DNA of 64,000 bases, taken from NCBI RefSeq assembly GCF_024362385.1, contig NZ_CP101466.1:2418001-2482000 (forward strand), read 5' to 3'. Shown in pieces: positions 56,555 to 64,000 of the stretch; position 1 is the stretch's first letter, and the number at the start of each line of letters is the position of its first letter. Position numbers and translations under genes: made by a program. The DNA comes from Arthrobacter sp. DNA4. Its GTDB lineage: Bacteria > Actinomycetota > Actinomycetes > Actinomycetales > Micrococcaceae. The notes below the pieces were generated by a model that saw nothing but the letters and a program-made list of their open reading frames with translations, was not told where the DNA came from and made no database searches.

Positions 56555-58369
56555 TTAAGAGACCAGGCTGTGCGTTTCCACGCGGTGGAAACGCTGCAGC
56601 ACGTCCTGGGCGTGCTTGATCTCAGCGGCGCGGGCCGCCGCGTCCCACTTGAGCGGGACGGACAGCACCTCCGCCACTTCGTTGAGGAGTTCTCCGGTCA
56701 CGAGCCCCCGGAAGGCCAGTGAGGTACGCCGGATGAGGACATCCACCAGGTGCCCCACCTGCTCGTTTGCCGCCATGAATTCCAACTCGCGGACGCTGAG
56801 CTCCCGGGTGGACCGCAGCGCCTGGTCAGGTTCGGCGTCGAGGTATTCGATCACGGCTTCGGCCCGGGTCCCGTAGCGGGTCAGCAGGCCGGCCGTCCGG
56901 TCTGCGTCGCGGCCGTCGGCCATGTGGGCCTTGATCCACTTCTGCACGCCTGCCTCGTCGGAAGCGCCGCCGCCGATGGGGAGCTGCGCCGTCGAAAGCT
57001 TCCGCTGCACGCCGAGCTCGGTGAGGACCTCATTGGTCAGGTGCTCTGAGAGGGCGCGGAACGTGGTCCACTTGCCGCCCACCAGGCTCAGCACGAGTGC
57101 CCCGGTTCCGTTTGTTCCGGAGGCGCGGCGTTCGATGCGGTAGTCGCGGGAGACGAAGCCCGGCTGGGTGGCGTCATGGCTCGGCAGGGGGCGCACACCC
57201 GAGAACGTGTAGACGATGTCGTCAGGCGTGACGTCAATGGACGGGAACACGTGGCCGATGAGGTCGAAGAAGTACTGGATTTCCTCGTCGGTGCAGATGG
57301 CGTCTTCCGACATGTCCGCGTCGACGTCCGTGGTGCCCACCAGCACCCGGTCACCCATGGGGTAGATGAGGACAATCCGGCCGTCGGTGTGCTCAAAGAA
57401 GATCTCCCGGCCGCGGCAGGCCGCGAGGAGGCCCGGGTGGTCCAGCACGATGTGGGAGCCCTTGGTGCCGCCCATGAAGGCCGACGCGGCGCCCATGGCC
57501 TCATTGGTCAGGTCCACCCACGCCCCGGTGGTGTTCACGATGATGTCAGCCGTGAAATCGAACTCTTCCCCGGTGAGTTCATCGCGGAGCCGGACGGTGC
57601 TCCCCCGGCCGGTCCCCGGGTTGGGGGTGGAAGACATGGACTGCAGCGAGAGGTAGTTGCTGGCGCGGGCCGTGTCACCCTGCGCGCTGGTGCCCGTCAC
57701 GTTGCTTGCGCGGCCGGCCTTTTCGCCGTCCTGGAGGACGTCGAGGGTCAGCCGTTCAGGGTTGTGCACCGAGGCGTCGAAGTAGGTTGCGGTGTATTTG
57801 ACGTCCGGCCGAAGGGCGGGAAGTTCCTGGAGGGCTGCCTTGTGGGTGCGGAACTGATGCCGGGGCACCGTGCCGCCGTCCCGGGAAAACGAATCGTAAA
57901 GGCTGAGGCCCGCCTTGATGAGGAACGCACCGCGCTCCTTGGGCTTGCCCTGCTGCTTGTGGGTGAGGAAGCGCAGCGGCGCGGAGAGGATACCGGAGAA
58001 GGTGCTGAAGATCGGGATGGTCGTCTGCAGCGGCTTGACGTAGTGCGGGGCGATCTTCAGCAGCCGGTTGCGCTCCACCACGGATTCCCGGACCAGGCGG
58101 AACTCGCCGTTCTCGAGGTACCGGATGCCACCGTGGATCATGTGCGAAGACGCGCCGCTTGCGCCCTGGCAGTAGTCGCCGCGCTCCACCAGTGCAACGT
58201 CGACGCCCTGCAGTGCCAGATCGCGGAACGTGCCCACTCCGTTGATGCCGCCGCCCACCACCAGCACTTTTGCGTGCGGGCGGCGCCGCAGGCTGTGGAC
58301 CGATGCGCGTTCGGCCCCTGGCCGGGGCGCAGTAACAGACGGTTGAACAGTTGAATCCTTGGGTCCCAA
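56555..58369 (-). CDS. glpD: glycerol-3-phosphate dehydrogenase (FAD-dependent)
   Basis: GlpD oxidises glycerol-3-phosphate to dihydroxyacetone phosphate at the membrane and feeds the menaquinone pool that QcrB oxidises. The 604 residues have an FAD-binding Gly-Gly-Gly-Ile-Asn-Gly-Val near residue 40, Gly-Ala-Ser-Gly-Ala-Ser-Ser-His-Met-Ile-His-Gly-Gly-Ile-Arg-Tyr-Leu, and a C-terminal helical domain. It is divergent from the SorC-type regulator and is probably its target. Confidence 0.96.
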   Translation of the reverse strand: MGPKDSTVQPSVTAPRPGAERASVHSLRRRPHAKVLVVGGGINGVGTFRDLALQGVDVALVERGDYCQGASGASSHMIHGGIRYLENGEFRLVRESVVERNRLLKIAPHYVKPLQTTIPIFSTFSGILSAPLRFLTHKQQGKPKERGAFLIKAGLSLYDSFSRDGGTVPRHQFRTHKAALQELPALRPDVKYTATYFDASVHNPERLTLDVLQDGEKAGRASNVTGTSAQGDTARASNYLSLQSMSSTPNPGTGRGSTVRLRDELTGEEFDFTADIIVNTTGAWVDLTNEAMGAASAFMGGTKGSHIVLDHPGLLAACRGREIFFEHTDGRIVLIYPMGDRVLVGTTDVDADMSEDAICTDEEIQYFFDLIGHVFPSIDVTPDDIVYTFSGVRPLPSHDATQPGFVSRDYRIERRASGTNGTGALVLSLVGGKWTTFRALSEHLTNEVLTELGVQRKLSTAQLPIGGGASDEAGVQKWIKAHMADGRDADRTAGLLTRYGTRAEAVIEYLDAEPDQALRSTRELSVRELEFMAANEQVGHLVDVLIRRTSLAFRGLVTGELLNEVAEVLSVPLKWDAAARAAEIKHAQDVLQRFHRVETHSLVS

Positions 58370-58467
58370 AACGACTCCCTTGGGGCTTTGTGTGATGCGG
58401 CCACCGCTGGTTGGCGCCGCCGTTCTGCTCTATTGTTTGGAGAATTGGAAAATGGAGTCAAGGACTA

Positions 58468-58481
58468 TGCACAAACGTGCA
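58468..58481. promoter_or_regulatory. candidate operator of the SorC-type regulator
   Basis: TGCACAAACGTGCA is a perfect 5-bp inverted repeat around 4 nt, in the 125-bp region between glpD and the regulator. A closely similar TGCACAAATGTAC lies at 58530-58542 inside the regulator gene. Two such copies suggest regulator binding sites. Confidence 0.4.
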
Positions 58482-58494
58482 GAACGGAAGTGAG

Positions 58495-59460
58495 ATGGCA
58501 CTTTCCCGGGACCAGGATGCCCTCCGAGCTGCACAAATGTACTATCTGCAGGACCTCACCATGGACGCCATTGCCCGCGAGCTGCGCACCTCCAGGTCCA
58601 CCGTCTCGCGCCTCCTGTCCTCGGCGCGTGAGTCCGGCCTGGTGCAGATCCAGATCCGCAACCCGCTGGACACCGGGCCTGAACTTGAGGGCATGATCAG
58701 GCGCCGGTACAACCTGGATGTCCATGTGGTTCCCATCCTTGGGACGCTGAATGAAGCCGAGACCCTGGACCGGGTGGCCATGCAGGCAGCGCGGACCATC
58801 GGGCCCCTGGTGGACTCCAACGCGATCATCGGTGTGGCCTGGGGATCTACGCTCAGCGCGGTGAGTAAGCACCTCACCCGGAAGATCACCCACGACAGCG
58901 TGATCGTCCAGCTCAACGGTGCCGGGAACATGCATACCACGGGCATTACCTACGCGAGCGACATCATGCGCCGGTTCGGGAGCGCGTACGGGGCGCGGGT
59001 GGAGCAATTCCCCGTCCCGGCGTTCTTCGACCACGCCGACACCAAGACGGCCATGTGGAATGAGCGCAGCGTGCAGCGCGTCCTGGAACTGCAGGCCAAG
59101 ATGAGCATCGCCATATTCGGCGTCGGATCCGTGCACGCCGACTATCCCAGCCACGTCTACGCGGGCGGGTACCTCGACGAGGACGACCTCAATGCCCTGG
59201 CCAACTCAGACGTGGTGGGCGACGTTGCCACAGTGTTCTTCCGGGCCGACGGGTCCTCTGACGGGATCGTCCTGAACGAGCGGTCCACCGGCACTGCCCT
59301 CGCCCAGCTCCGGGAGGTGCGCCGAAGGATCTGCGTGGTGTCGGGAGTCTCGAAGATCAACGGCCTGCGCGGGGCACTGGCAGCACGGCTCGCCACGGAC
59401 CTGATCCTCGACGAAGCCACCGCACGCGGGCTGGTGGATTACGAGGGCCTCACCAGCTGA
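58495..59460 (+). CDS. SorC/DeoR-type sugar-binding transcriptional regulator
   Basis: A 321-residue regulator with an N-terminal helix-turn-helix (about 12-50; Leu-Thr-Met-Asp-Ala-Ile-Ala and Ser-Arg-Ser-Thr-Val-Ser-Arg-Leu-Leu) and a sugar-isomerase-like effector domain (about 60-318; Gly-Val-Ala-Trp-Gly-Ser-Thr-Leu). SorC proteins bind phosphorylated sugars or polyols. Divergent placement against glpD suggests a glycerol-3-phosphate-type ligand and control of the glp genes. ATG 58495 has GGAAG upstream. An aldo/keto reductase gene follows after 19 bp. Confidence 0.9.
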   Translation: MALSRDQDALRAAQMYYLQDLTMDAIARELRTSRSTVSRLLSSARESGLVQIQIRNPLDTGPELEGMIRRRYNLDVHVVPILGTLNEAETLDRVAMQAARTIGPLVDSNAIIGVAWGSTLSAVSKHLTRKITHDSVIVQLNGAGNMHTTGITYASDIMRRFGSAYGARVEQFPVPAFFDHADTKTAMWNERSVQRVLELQAKMSIAIFGVGSVHADYPSHVYAGGYLDEDDLNALANSDVVGDVATVFFRADGSSDGIVLNERSTGTALAQLREVRRRICVVSGVSKINGLRGALAARLATDLILDEATARGLVDYEGLTS

Positions 59461-59479
59461 AGTGGGTAGAGTCGTTGCC

Positions 59480-60349
59480 ATGAGAACCTCACCACGGCTC
59501 AGCCTGAACAACGGTGTGCTGATAGACCAGCTCGGCTTTGGGCTGTACAAGGTGCCGGCAGCAGACGCGGAAGGGCTGGTGGCAACCGCGCTCGCCGCCG
59601 GCTACCGGCACTTCGACACCGCCGCCATGTATGGCAACGAAACCGGCGTGGCGCGCGGCATCAGTTCCCAGCTGGATGCAGGGACCGGCAGCGGCGGCTC
59701 AGGCGAACTCTTTCCGTCCCTGACGCGTGAAGACGTGTTCATCACCACAAAGGTGTGGAATGACCACCACGGCTACGATGCGACGCTGCGCGCCTTCGAC
59801 GATTCCATGGTCAACCTTGGCCTGGACTATGTGGACATGTACCTCATCCACTGGCCGTGCCCCCGCCGGGGCCTGTTCCCCGAGACCTACCGTGCCCTGG
59901 AGACGCTCTACCGCGAGGGCAGGGTCCGTGCCATCGGCGTCAGCAACTTCCAGCCGGCACACCTTGACCGCCTGCTGCAAAGCGCCGAAGTGGTCCCCGC
60001 CGTCAACCAGATCGAACTGCACCCATGGCTGCAGCAGGATGAGCTGCGCAACAAGCATGCGGAACTGGGCATTCGGACCGAAGCGTGGAGCCCGCTGGGC
60101 CGCGGCCAGGTGCTGGCCGATCCCGTCATCCAGGCCTGTGCCGCCGAGCACGGCCGGACCCCCGCGCAGGTGATCCTCCGCTGGCACATGCAGCTGGGAC
60201 ATATCGCCATCCCCAAGGCCAGCTCCGAAGCCCGGATCCGGGAGAACCTCGATGTCTTCGGTTTCGAGCTCTCCGGGCGCGACCTGGTGGCCATTAAGGC
60301 ACTGGACCGCGGGCAACGCACCGGGTCGCATCCGGACAACGTCAACTAG
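59480..60349 (+). CDS. aldo/keto reductase
   Basis: A 289-residue NADPH-dependent oxidoreductase with a TIM-barrel fold. Catalytic residues are visible: Asp46 and Tyr51 in Asp-Thr-Ala-Ala-Met-Tyr-Gly-Asn-Glu, the Lys in Thr-Thr-Lys-Val-Trp, and the His in Leu-Ile-His-Trp-Pro. The NADP-binding Ile-Pro-Lys-Ala lies near residue 238. It is 19 bp behind the SorC-type gene, so it is likely co-expressed. A role in polyol or carbonyl reduction is plausible; the substrate is unknown. Confidence 0.92.
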   Translation: MRTSPRLSLNNGVLIDQLGFGLYKVPAADAEGLVATALAAGYRHFDTAAMYGNETGVARGISSQLDAGTGSGGSGELFPSLTREDVFITTKVWNDHHGYDATLRAFDDSMVNLGLDYVDMYLIHWPCPRRGLFPETYRALETLYREGRVRAIGVSNFQPAHLDRLLQSAEVVPAVNQIELHPWLQQDELRNKHAELGIRTEAWSPLGRGQVLADPVIQACAAEHGRTPAQVILRWHMQLGHIAIPKASSEARIRENLDVFGFELSGRDLVAIKALDRGQRTGSHPDNVN

Positions 60350-60358
60350 GCCTCCGCC

Positions 60359-61282
60359 ATGGATACTGTGAACCCGGGGCCTTCCCCTGCGCCTGCGTAC
60401 CTGAGCCTCGCCGACCGCACCACCGCCTCCACCGTGAGCCTCGCCGGCAGCACAGTGGCTTTTTGGACCTATGAGCCCGTCGAGGAGACCCCGGAAACCC
60501 GCACCATCCTGGTGGTCCACGGGTTCCGCGGCGACCACCACGGACTCCTGCGCGTAGCCGACCAGCTTCCGGACATGCGCATCATCATGCCGGACCTTCC
60601 CGGCTTCGGCAGTTCGGACGCTTTTGCCCGCGGCCCCCACTCCGTGGAGCGCTACGGTCAGTTCATCACCGACTTCATGGTCAACCAGGGCCTGGGGCCG
60701 GACACCGTGCTCCTGGGACACTCGTTCGGGTCCATCGTGGCGTCCCACTTTGTGGCCAACAACCCGCAGGCCGTGCGCCCCCTGATCCTCATCAACCCCA
60801 TCGCCGCTCCGGCTTTGGAGGGTCCAAAGGGCGTGATGACCCGGCTGGCCGTGTTGTACTACCAGCTCGCGGCACGGCTTCCCCGTGGCCCGGGACTCGC
60901 TCTGCTGCGCAATCCGCTGATCGTTCGGGTCATGAGCGAGACCATGGCCAAGACCCGCGACCGGGAGCTGCGGGCCTTCATCCACGGCCAGCACCACGCC
61001 TACTTCAGTTCCTTTGCCGACCGGGACAGCCTCCTGGAGTCCTTCACCGCCTCCGTCAGCAACCATGTAGCGGAGGTTGCCGGTCAACTGGACCTGCCCG
61101 TGCTGCTGGTCGCCGGTGAAAAGGATGAAATCGCTACGCTCCCCAACCAGCACCGCCTCCTGGAGTTGCTACCGGACGGGGAGCTGAAGGTGATTCCCGG
61201 CGTCGGGCACCTGATCCACTACGAGACGCCTGAGCCGGCCGCCCGTTACATCCGCAGCTTCCTGAAGGACCATCCCGCGTGA
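60359..61282 (+). CDS. alpha/beta hydrolase
   Basis: A 307-residue hydrolase with His-Gly-Phe-Arg-Gly near residue 52, nucleophile elbow Gly-His-Ser-Phe-Gly-Ser near 119-124, an acidic residue in Gly-Glu-Lys-Asp-Glu, and the final His in Gly-Val-Gly-His-Leu. There is no signal peptide. The gene begins 9 bp after the reductase and overlaps the glycosyltransferase by 4 bp, so three or four genes form one transcript. The substrate is unknown. Confidence 0.88.
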   Translation: MDTVNPGPSPAPAYLSLADRTTASTVSLAGSTVAFWTYEPVEETPETRTILVVHGFRGDHHGLLRVADQLPDMRIIMPDLPGFGSSDAFARGPHSVERYGQFITDFMVNQGLGPDTVLLGHSFGSIVASHFVANNPQAVRPLILINPIAAPALEGPKGVMTRLAVLYYQLAARLPRGPGLALLRNPLIVRVMSETMAKTRDRELRAFIHGQHHAYFSSFADRDSLLESFTASVSNHVAEVAGQLDLPVLLVAGEKDEIATLPNQHRLLELLPDGELKVIPGVGHLIHYETPEPAARYIRSFLKDHPA

Positions 61283-62355
61283 AGATCGTCATTGATGCAC
61301 GTTTCACCCGTACCGACCACCACGACGGCATCAGCCGCTACGGAGCCAGCCTGATTGCTGCCACGGCAAAGATCGCGGACGTCTCCATGCTGGTGTCCGA
61401 CGAGCGGCAGCTTGCCCTGCTGCCGGACGTTCCCTACACGCTCATCAGCAGCCCGCTCTCGCCGCTGGAGCTGTTCGTTGCCCGGAAAGTCAACGCCACA
61501 GGGGCGGACGTGGTGGTCTGCCCCATGCAGACCATGGGCACCTGGGGCCGGAAGTACGGGCTGATCCTGACCCTGCACGACCTCATCTATTACGAGCACC
61601 CCGCTCCCCCGGGGTTTTTGCCGGCGCCGGTCCGGCTGCTGTGGCGTCTGTACCACAAGGCGTTCTGGCCGCAGCGCGTGCTCCTCAACCGGGCCGATAC
61701 TGTGGCAACGATCAGCCAGACCACGGCGGCGCTGATGGCCAAATACCGGCTGACGCGCAGGCCCGTGCGCATCATCGCGAACGCACCGCAGCCGCGCAGG
61801 AACCCCGTGACCCGGCGCGGCGCGGGCAAATCGATCATCTACATGGGGTCGTTCATGCCGTACAAGAACGTGGAAACCATGGTGGCCGGCATGGCCGGGC
61901 TGCCCGGCTACACCCTGCACCTGCTCAGCCGGATCACGCCGCAGCGGCGGGCGGAACTCGAAGCCATCGTGCCTGCGGGCGCTTCGGTGCTGTTCCATAA
62001 TGGCGTGACGGATGCTGAGTATGACGGGCTCCTGCGCAGGGCCACGGCCCTGGTGAGCCTGTCCAAAGCGGAGGGGTACGGTCTTCCGTTGGTGGAGGCG
62101 ATGGCGGTGGGTACGCCCGTAATCGCCAGCGACATTCCCATCTTCCGCGAAGTCGGTGCAGACGCCGCGCTGTACGTGGATCCGGAGTCCCCCGGGCAGT
62201 TCGCGGACGCTGTGGGTCAGCTGCAGGACGATGGGCACTGGCAGGACATGTCCCGCCGTTCGATTGCGCGTGCGGCGGAGTTCAGCTGGGATGAGTCGGC
62301 GCGCCAGCTGGTGGATGCTGCTCATGAGGTCGTGGCGAAAAGGCGCCGGGCCTAG
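61279..62355 (+). CDS. GT4-family glycosyltransferase
   Basis: A 358-residue GT-B glycosyltransferase, starting at GTG 61279 inside the stop of the previous gene. The C-terminal donor-binding half shows Ser-Lys-Ala-Glu-Gly-Tyr-Gly-Leu-Pro-Leu-Val-Glu-Ala, the E-x7-E motif. The N-terminal half has the acceptor-domain start Asp-Ala-Arg-Phe-Thr-Arg. It may act on a cell-envelope glycan or lipid together with the coupled hydrolase; that link is inferred from translational coupling only. It converges on priA with a 4-bp overlap. Confidence 0.9.
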   Translation: MKIVIDARFTRTDHHDGISRYGASLIAATAKIADVSMLVSDERQLALLPDVPYTLISSPLSPLELFVARKVNATGADVVVCPMQTMGTWGRKYGLILTLHDLIYYEHPAPPGFLPAPVRLLWRLYHKAFWPQRVLLNRADTVATISQTTAALMAKYRLTRRPVRIIANAPQPRRNPVTRRGAGKSIIYMGSFMPYKNVETMVAGMAGLPGYTLHLLSRITPQRRAELEAIVPAGASVLFHNGVTDAEYDGLLRRATALVSLSKAEGYGLPLVEAMAVGTPVIASDIPIFREVGADAALYVDPESPGQFADAVGQLQDDGHWQDMSRRSIARAAEFSWDESARQLVDAAHEVVAKRRRA

Positions 62356-64000
62356 AGCACGTCGACACCATCGAGCCGCAGCTGCACGGGGTCCAGGGTC
62401 CGCTTCGCAGCCACGGCTGCCCGGGTGACCCGCAGGACGCGGACGACGGCGGCAGCCTGGCCGTACGGGAAGAACAACAGGGTCCGGACGTCCTCGGCCG
62501 GGCGCCTGCCGGAGGGCGGTGCGCTGAGCAGCAGCGGCGCAGGGCCCGCCGTACGCACCGTGATACCCGCGCCGGCCAGGTCCGCTTCCACCGCACCCGT
62601 GAAGTGTTCAACGGCGGCCCGCGGCCCTGTCACCGATGCGATGCGCACCGCCGGTGGAAGCTGGAGTTCCATCCGCAGGGACAGTTCACGGTGGGCGTAG
62701 CCGGCCGGATCCCACCGCAGCAGCGCGCCCGTAGCAGCGGTGTCCGTAGCGGTGACCACCACCAGGCCTTTGTCCGGGGCAGGGCGCACCAGGGCGGCTG
62801 CGTTAAACCAGCGGCGAACGGTGTCCTCGCCCGCGCGGAGGGTCTCGCGGCGCAGCAGGGAATCGCCGTCCAGCAGCAGTGCGGCGGCGTACCCGCCGTC
62901 TGCGACGGGTTCGGCCCCCACCGTTGCCACCACCAGGGCCTTCCCGGCACCCACGTTGGCCTTCACCTGGTCCCCTGAGGACGTGATGACCGTCGTCCCC
63001 GGAAACGCGCGGCCAAGCTCTTCGGCGGTCCGCAGGACGCCGGTGGCCCCTTTTCGAAGCCGCCGGCCACCGCAGTGGGAGCACTTCCAGTCTGGGGCGG
63101 GGGTGGAACACCAGCGGCATTGGGGCAAAACGGAGGAGCCGGTCAAAGCCAGGGGCCCTTGGCAGTGTGCGCACCGGGCGGGTTCACGGCACGTCTCACA
63201 CACAAGGGAGGGTGCATAGCCCGCCCTGGCGACCTGGACCAGGACGTGGCCACGCTCCAGCCCCTCCTTGGCCGCCTGCCACGCGGCATGCGGCAGGCGG
63301 GCGATGGTGGCCAGCGGGTCCCGTCCCTGCTCGAAGCTGTCGGCAGTGCTGACGACGCGGGGAACCGACGCGCGGACAGCGGACCGCCCGGCCTCCACGG
63401 GTACGGCCCAGCCGGCCTCCACCAGCCGCTGGACCTCGGTGCTGCGTGCGTGCCCGGCAAGGAGGCAGGACGTACCCTCCTGTTCTGCCCGCAGGAGCAG
63501 GACCTCCCGGGCATGGGCGTACGGTGCGCGCTGCTCGATGTGGAGGTCGTCGCCGTCGTCCCAGCAGGCAACCAGCCCCAGGTCCTGCACCGGGGCGAAG
63601 GCGGCCGAGCGCGTTCCGATGGCGACCCTGGCCCGGCTTACCAGGAGGCGCAGGAAGTTCCGGTAGCGTGGTGTGGGACCGTCGTCGGCCGTGAGCCTGG
63701 CCACGGCCTCCTCCGGCACCAGGCCCTTCAGGGCATCTTCAAGGCGGTCCAGGTCCCGGTAGTCGGGCACCACCAGGAGCGCGCCCCGGCCTGAGGCATA
63801 AGCGGCAGCCGCGGCCTGCGCCAGCAGGGCCGGCCATCCGGTGGGACCGTACCCGTGCAGCGGATTGATGACGGCGCGGGGGGCTCCCCCTGCGGCCAGG
63901 TGCCTGAGGAAGGCAGCGCCGGTGCGGTACGGCGCCCAGGATGAAACGCCGGGGGAACCGGGCAGGCCGGGGACGCCTTCCGCTTCCCCGGTGTCCAGTG
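62352..64000 (-). CDS. priA: probable primosomal protein N' (PriA), 5' end beyond the window
   Basis: PriA acts in replication restart. The frame is open without interruption from the right edge to the stop at 62352, giving at least 549 residues of the C-terminal part. The zinc region has Cys-Glu-Thr-Cys, Cys-Ala-His-Cys, Cys-Arg-Trp-Cys and Cys-Ser-His-Cys pairs. Actinobacterial PriA proteins usually lack functional helicase motifs; in the visible part I find no clear DEAH box, which fits that class. The N-terminus is outside the window. Confidence 0.9.
   Translation of the reverse strand, partial: LDTGEAEGVPGLPGSPGVSSWAPYRTGAAFLRHLAAGGAPRAVINPLHGYGPTGWPALLAQAAAAAYASGRGALLVVPDYRDLDRLEDALKGLVPEEAVARLTADDGPTPRYRNFLRLLVSRARVAIGTRSAAFAPVQDLGLVACWDDGDDLHIEQRAPYAHAREVLLLRAEQEGTSCLLAGHARSTEVQRLVEAGWAVPVEAGRSAVRASVPRVVSTADSFEQGRDPLATIARLPHAAWQAAKEGLERGHVLVQVARAGYAPSLVCETCREPARCAHCQGPLALTGSSVLPQCRWCSTPAPDWKCSHCGGRRLRKGATGVLRTAEELGRAFPGTTVITSSGDQVKANVGAGKALVVATVGAEPVADGGYAAALLLDGDSLLRRETLRAGEDTVRRWFNAAALVRPAPDKGLVVVTATDTAATGALLRWDPAGYAHRELSLRMELQLPPAVRIASVTGPRAAVEHFTGAVEADLAGAGITVRTAGPAPLLLSAPPSGRRPAEDVRTLLFFPYGQAAAVVRVLRVTRAAVAAKRTLDPVQLRLDGVDVL

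Noticed and set aside
57176..58354. 392-codon + strand frame opposite glpD
   Set aside because: An antisense shadow of glpD.
63774..64000. Suspected frameshift in priA near 63780
   Set aside because: On re-reading across the line boundary, the sequence keeps one open frame from the window edge into the rest of priA.

Overview
The window is high-GC actinobacterial chromosome. Gene content and order point to Arthrobacter or Pseudarthrobacter (Micrococcaceae). The markers are ctaE-qcrCAB facing ctaCDF, the Era/CorC/YbeY/PhoH run behind hrcA-dnaJ-rsmE with a CIRCE box, a DasR-like regulator beside ptsH, actinobacterial DUF3043/DUF3054/DUF3097 proteins, and two leader-peptide attenuators for leucine genes. 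The species call is inferred from memory of these families; no search was run. I saw no rRNA, tRNA or CRISPR array, and no intact insertion sequence.

Layout. 0-3 kb: small hypothetical genes, a stand-alone Lrp ligand-binding domain and trpD. 3-12.5 kb: the respiratory block. ctaE-qcrC-qcrA-qcrB run on + and ctaC-ctaD-ctaF on -, together encoding the bc1-aa3 supercomplex. Between them lies a dasR-like/ptsH pair with a near-consensus dre operator. An ErpA/HesB iron-sulfur carrier lies just upstream of ctaC. 12.6-24.4 kb: M20 peptidase, DUF3043, pyrD, a hydrolase, uppS-recO, leuA with a leucine leader peptide, M13 metallopeptidase and an LCP cell-wall ligase. 24.4-42.7 kb: housekeeping clusters era-corC-ybeY-phoH, hrcA-dnaJ-rsmE, hemW-lepA, a solo PemK/MazF-like protein, rpsT, and holA-comEC-comEA.

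42.7-48.5 kb is the one accessory-looking segment. It holds small multi-pass membrane proteins, two lipoproteins, at least one 3'-truncated gene, a weak recombinase-like remnant and several gene-poor stretches. 48.6-64 kb: degV, leuS (with its own leader peptide and terminator hairpin), a FAD/Rieske oxidoreductase, the glpF-glpK-glpD glycerol genes with a divergent SorC-type regulator, an aldo/keto reductase, a hydrolase plus glycosyltransferase pair, and the 3' part of priA.

The most interesting signal is a paired leucine-attenuation arrangement. leuA and leuS are each preceded by a tiny ORF of the form M-R-A-x-L-L-L-(L)-S. Each starts 6 nt downstream of a TANNNT -10 box, so both look leaderless. 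The leuS copy is followed by a terminator-like hairpin before the leuS start. Two conserved genes (hemW and erpA-like) carry single-base frame disruptions near their 3' ends. These are either sequence errors or real lesions, and the erpA one removes the C-terminal Cys-x-Cys ligands.
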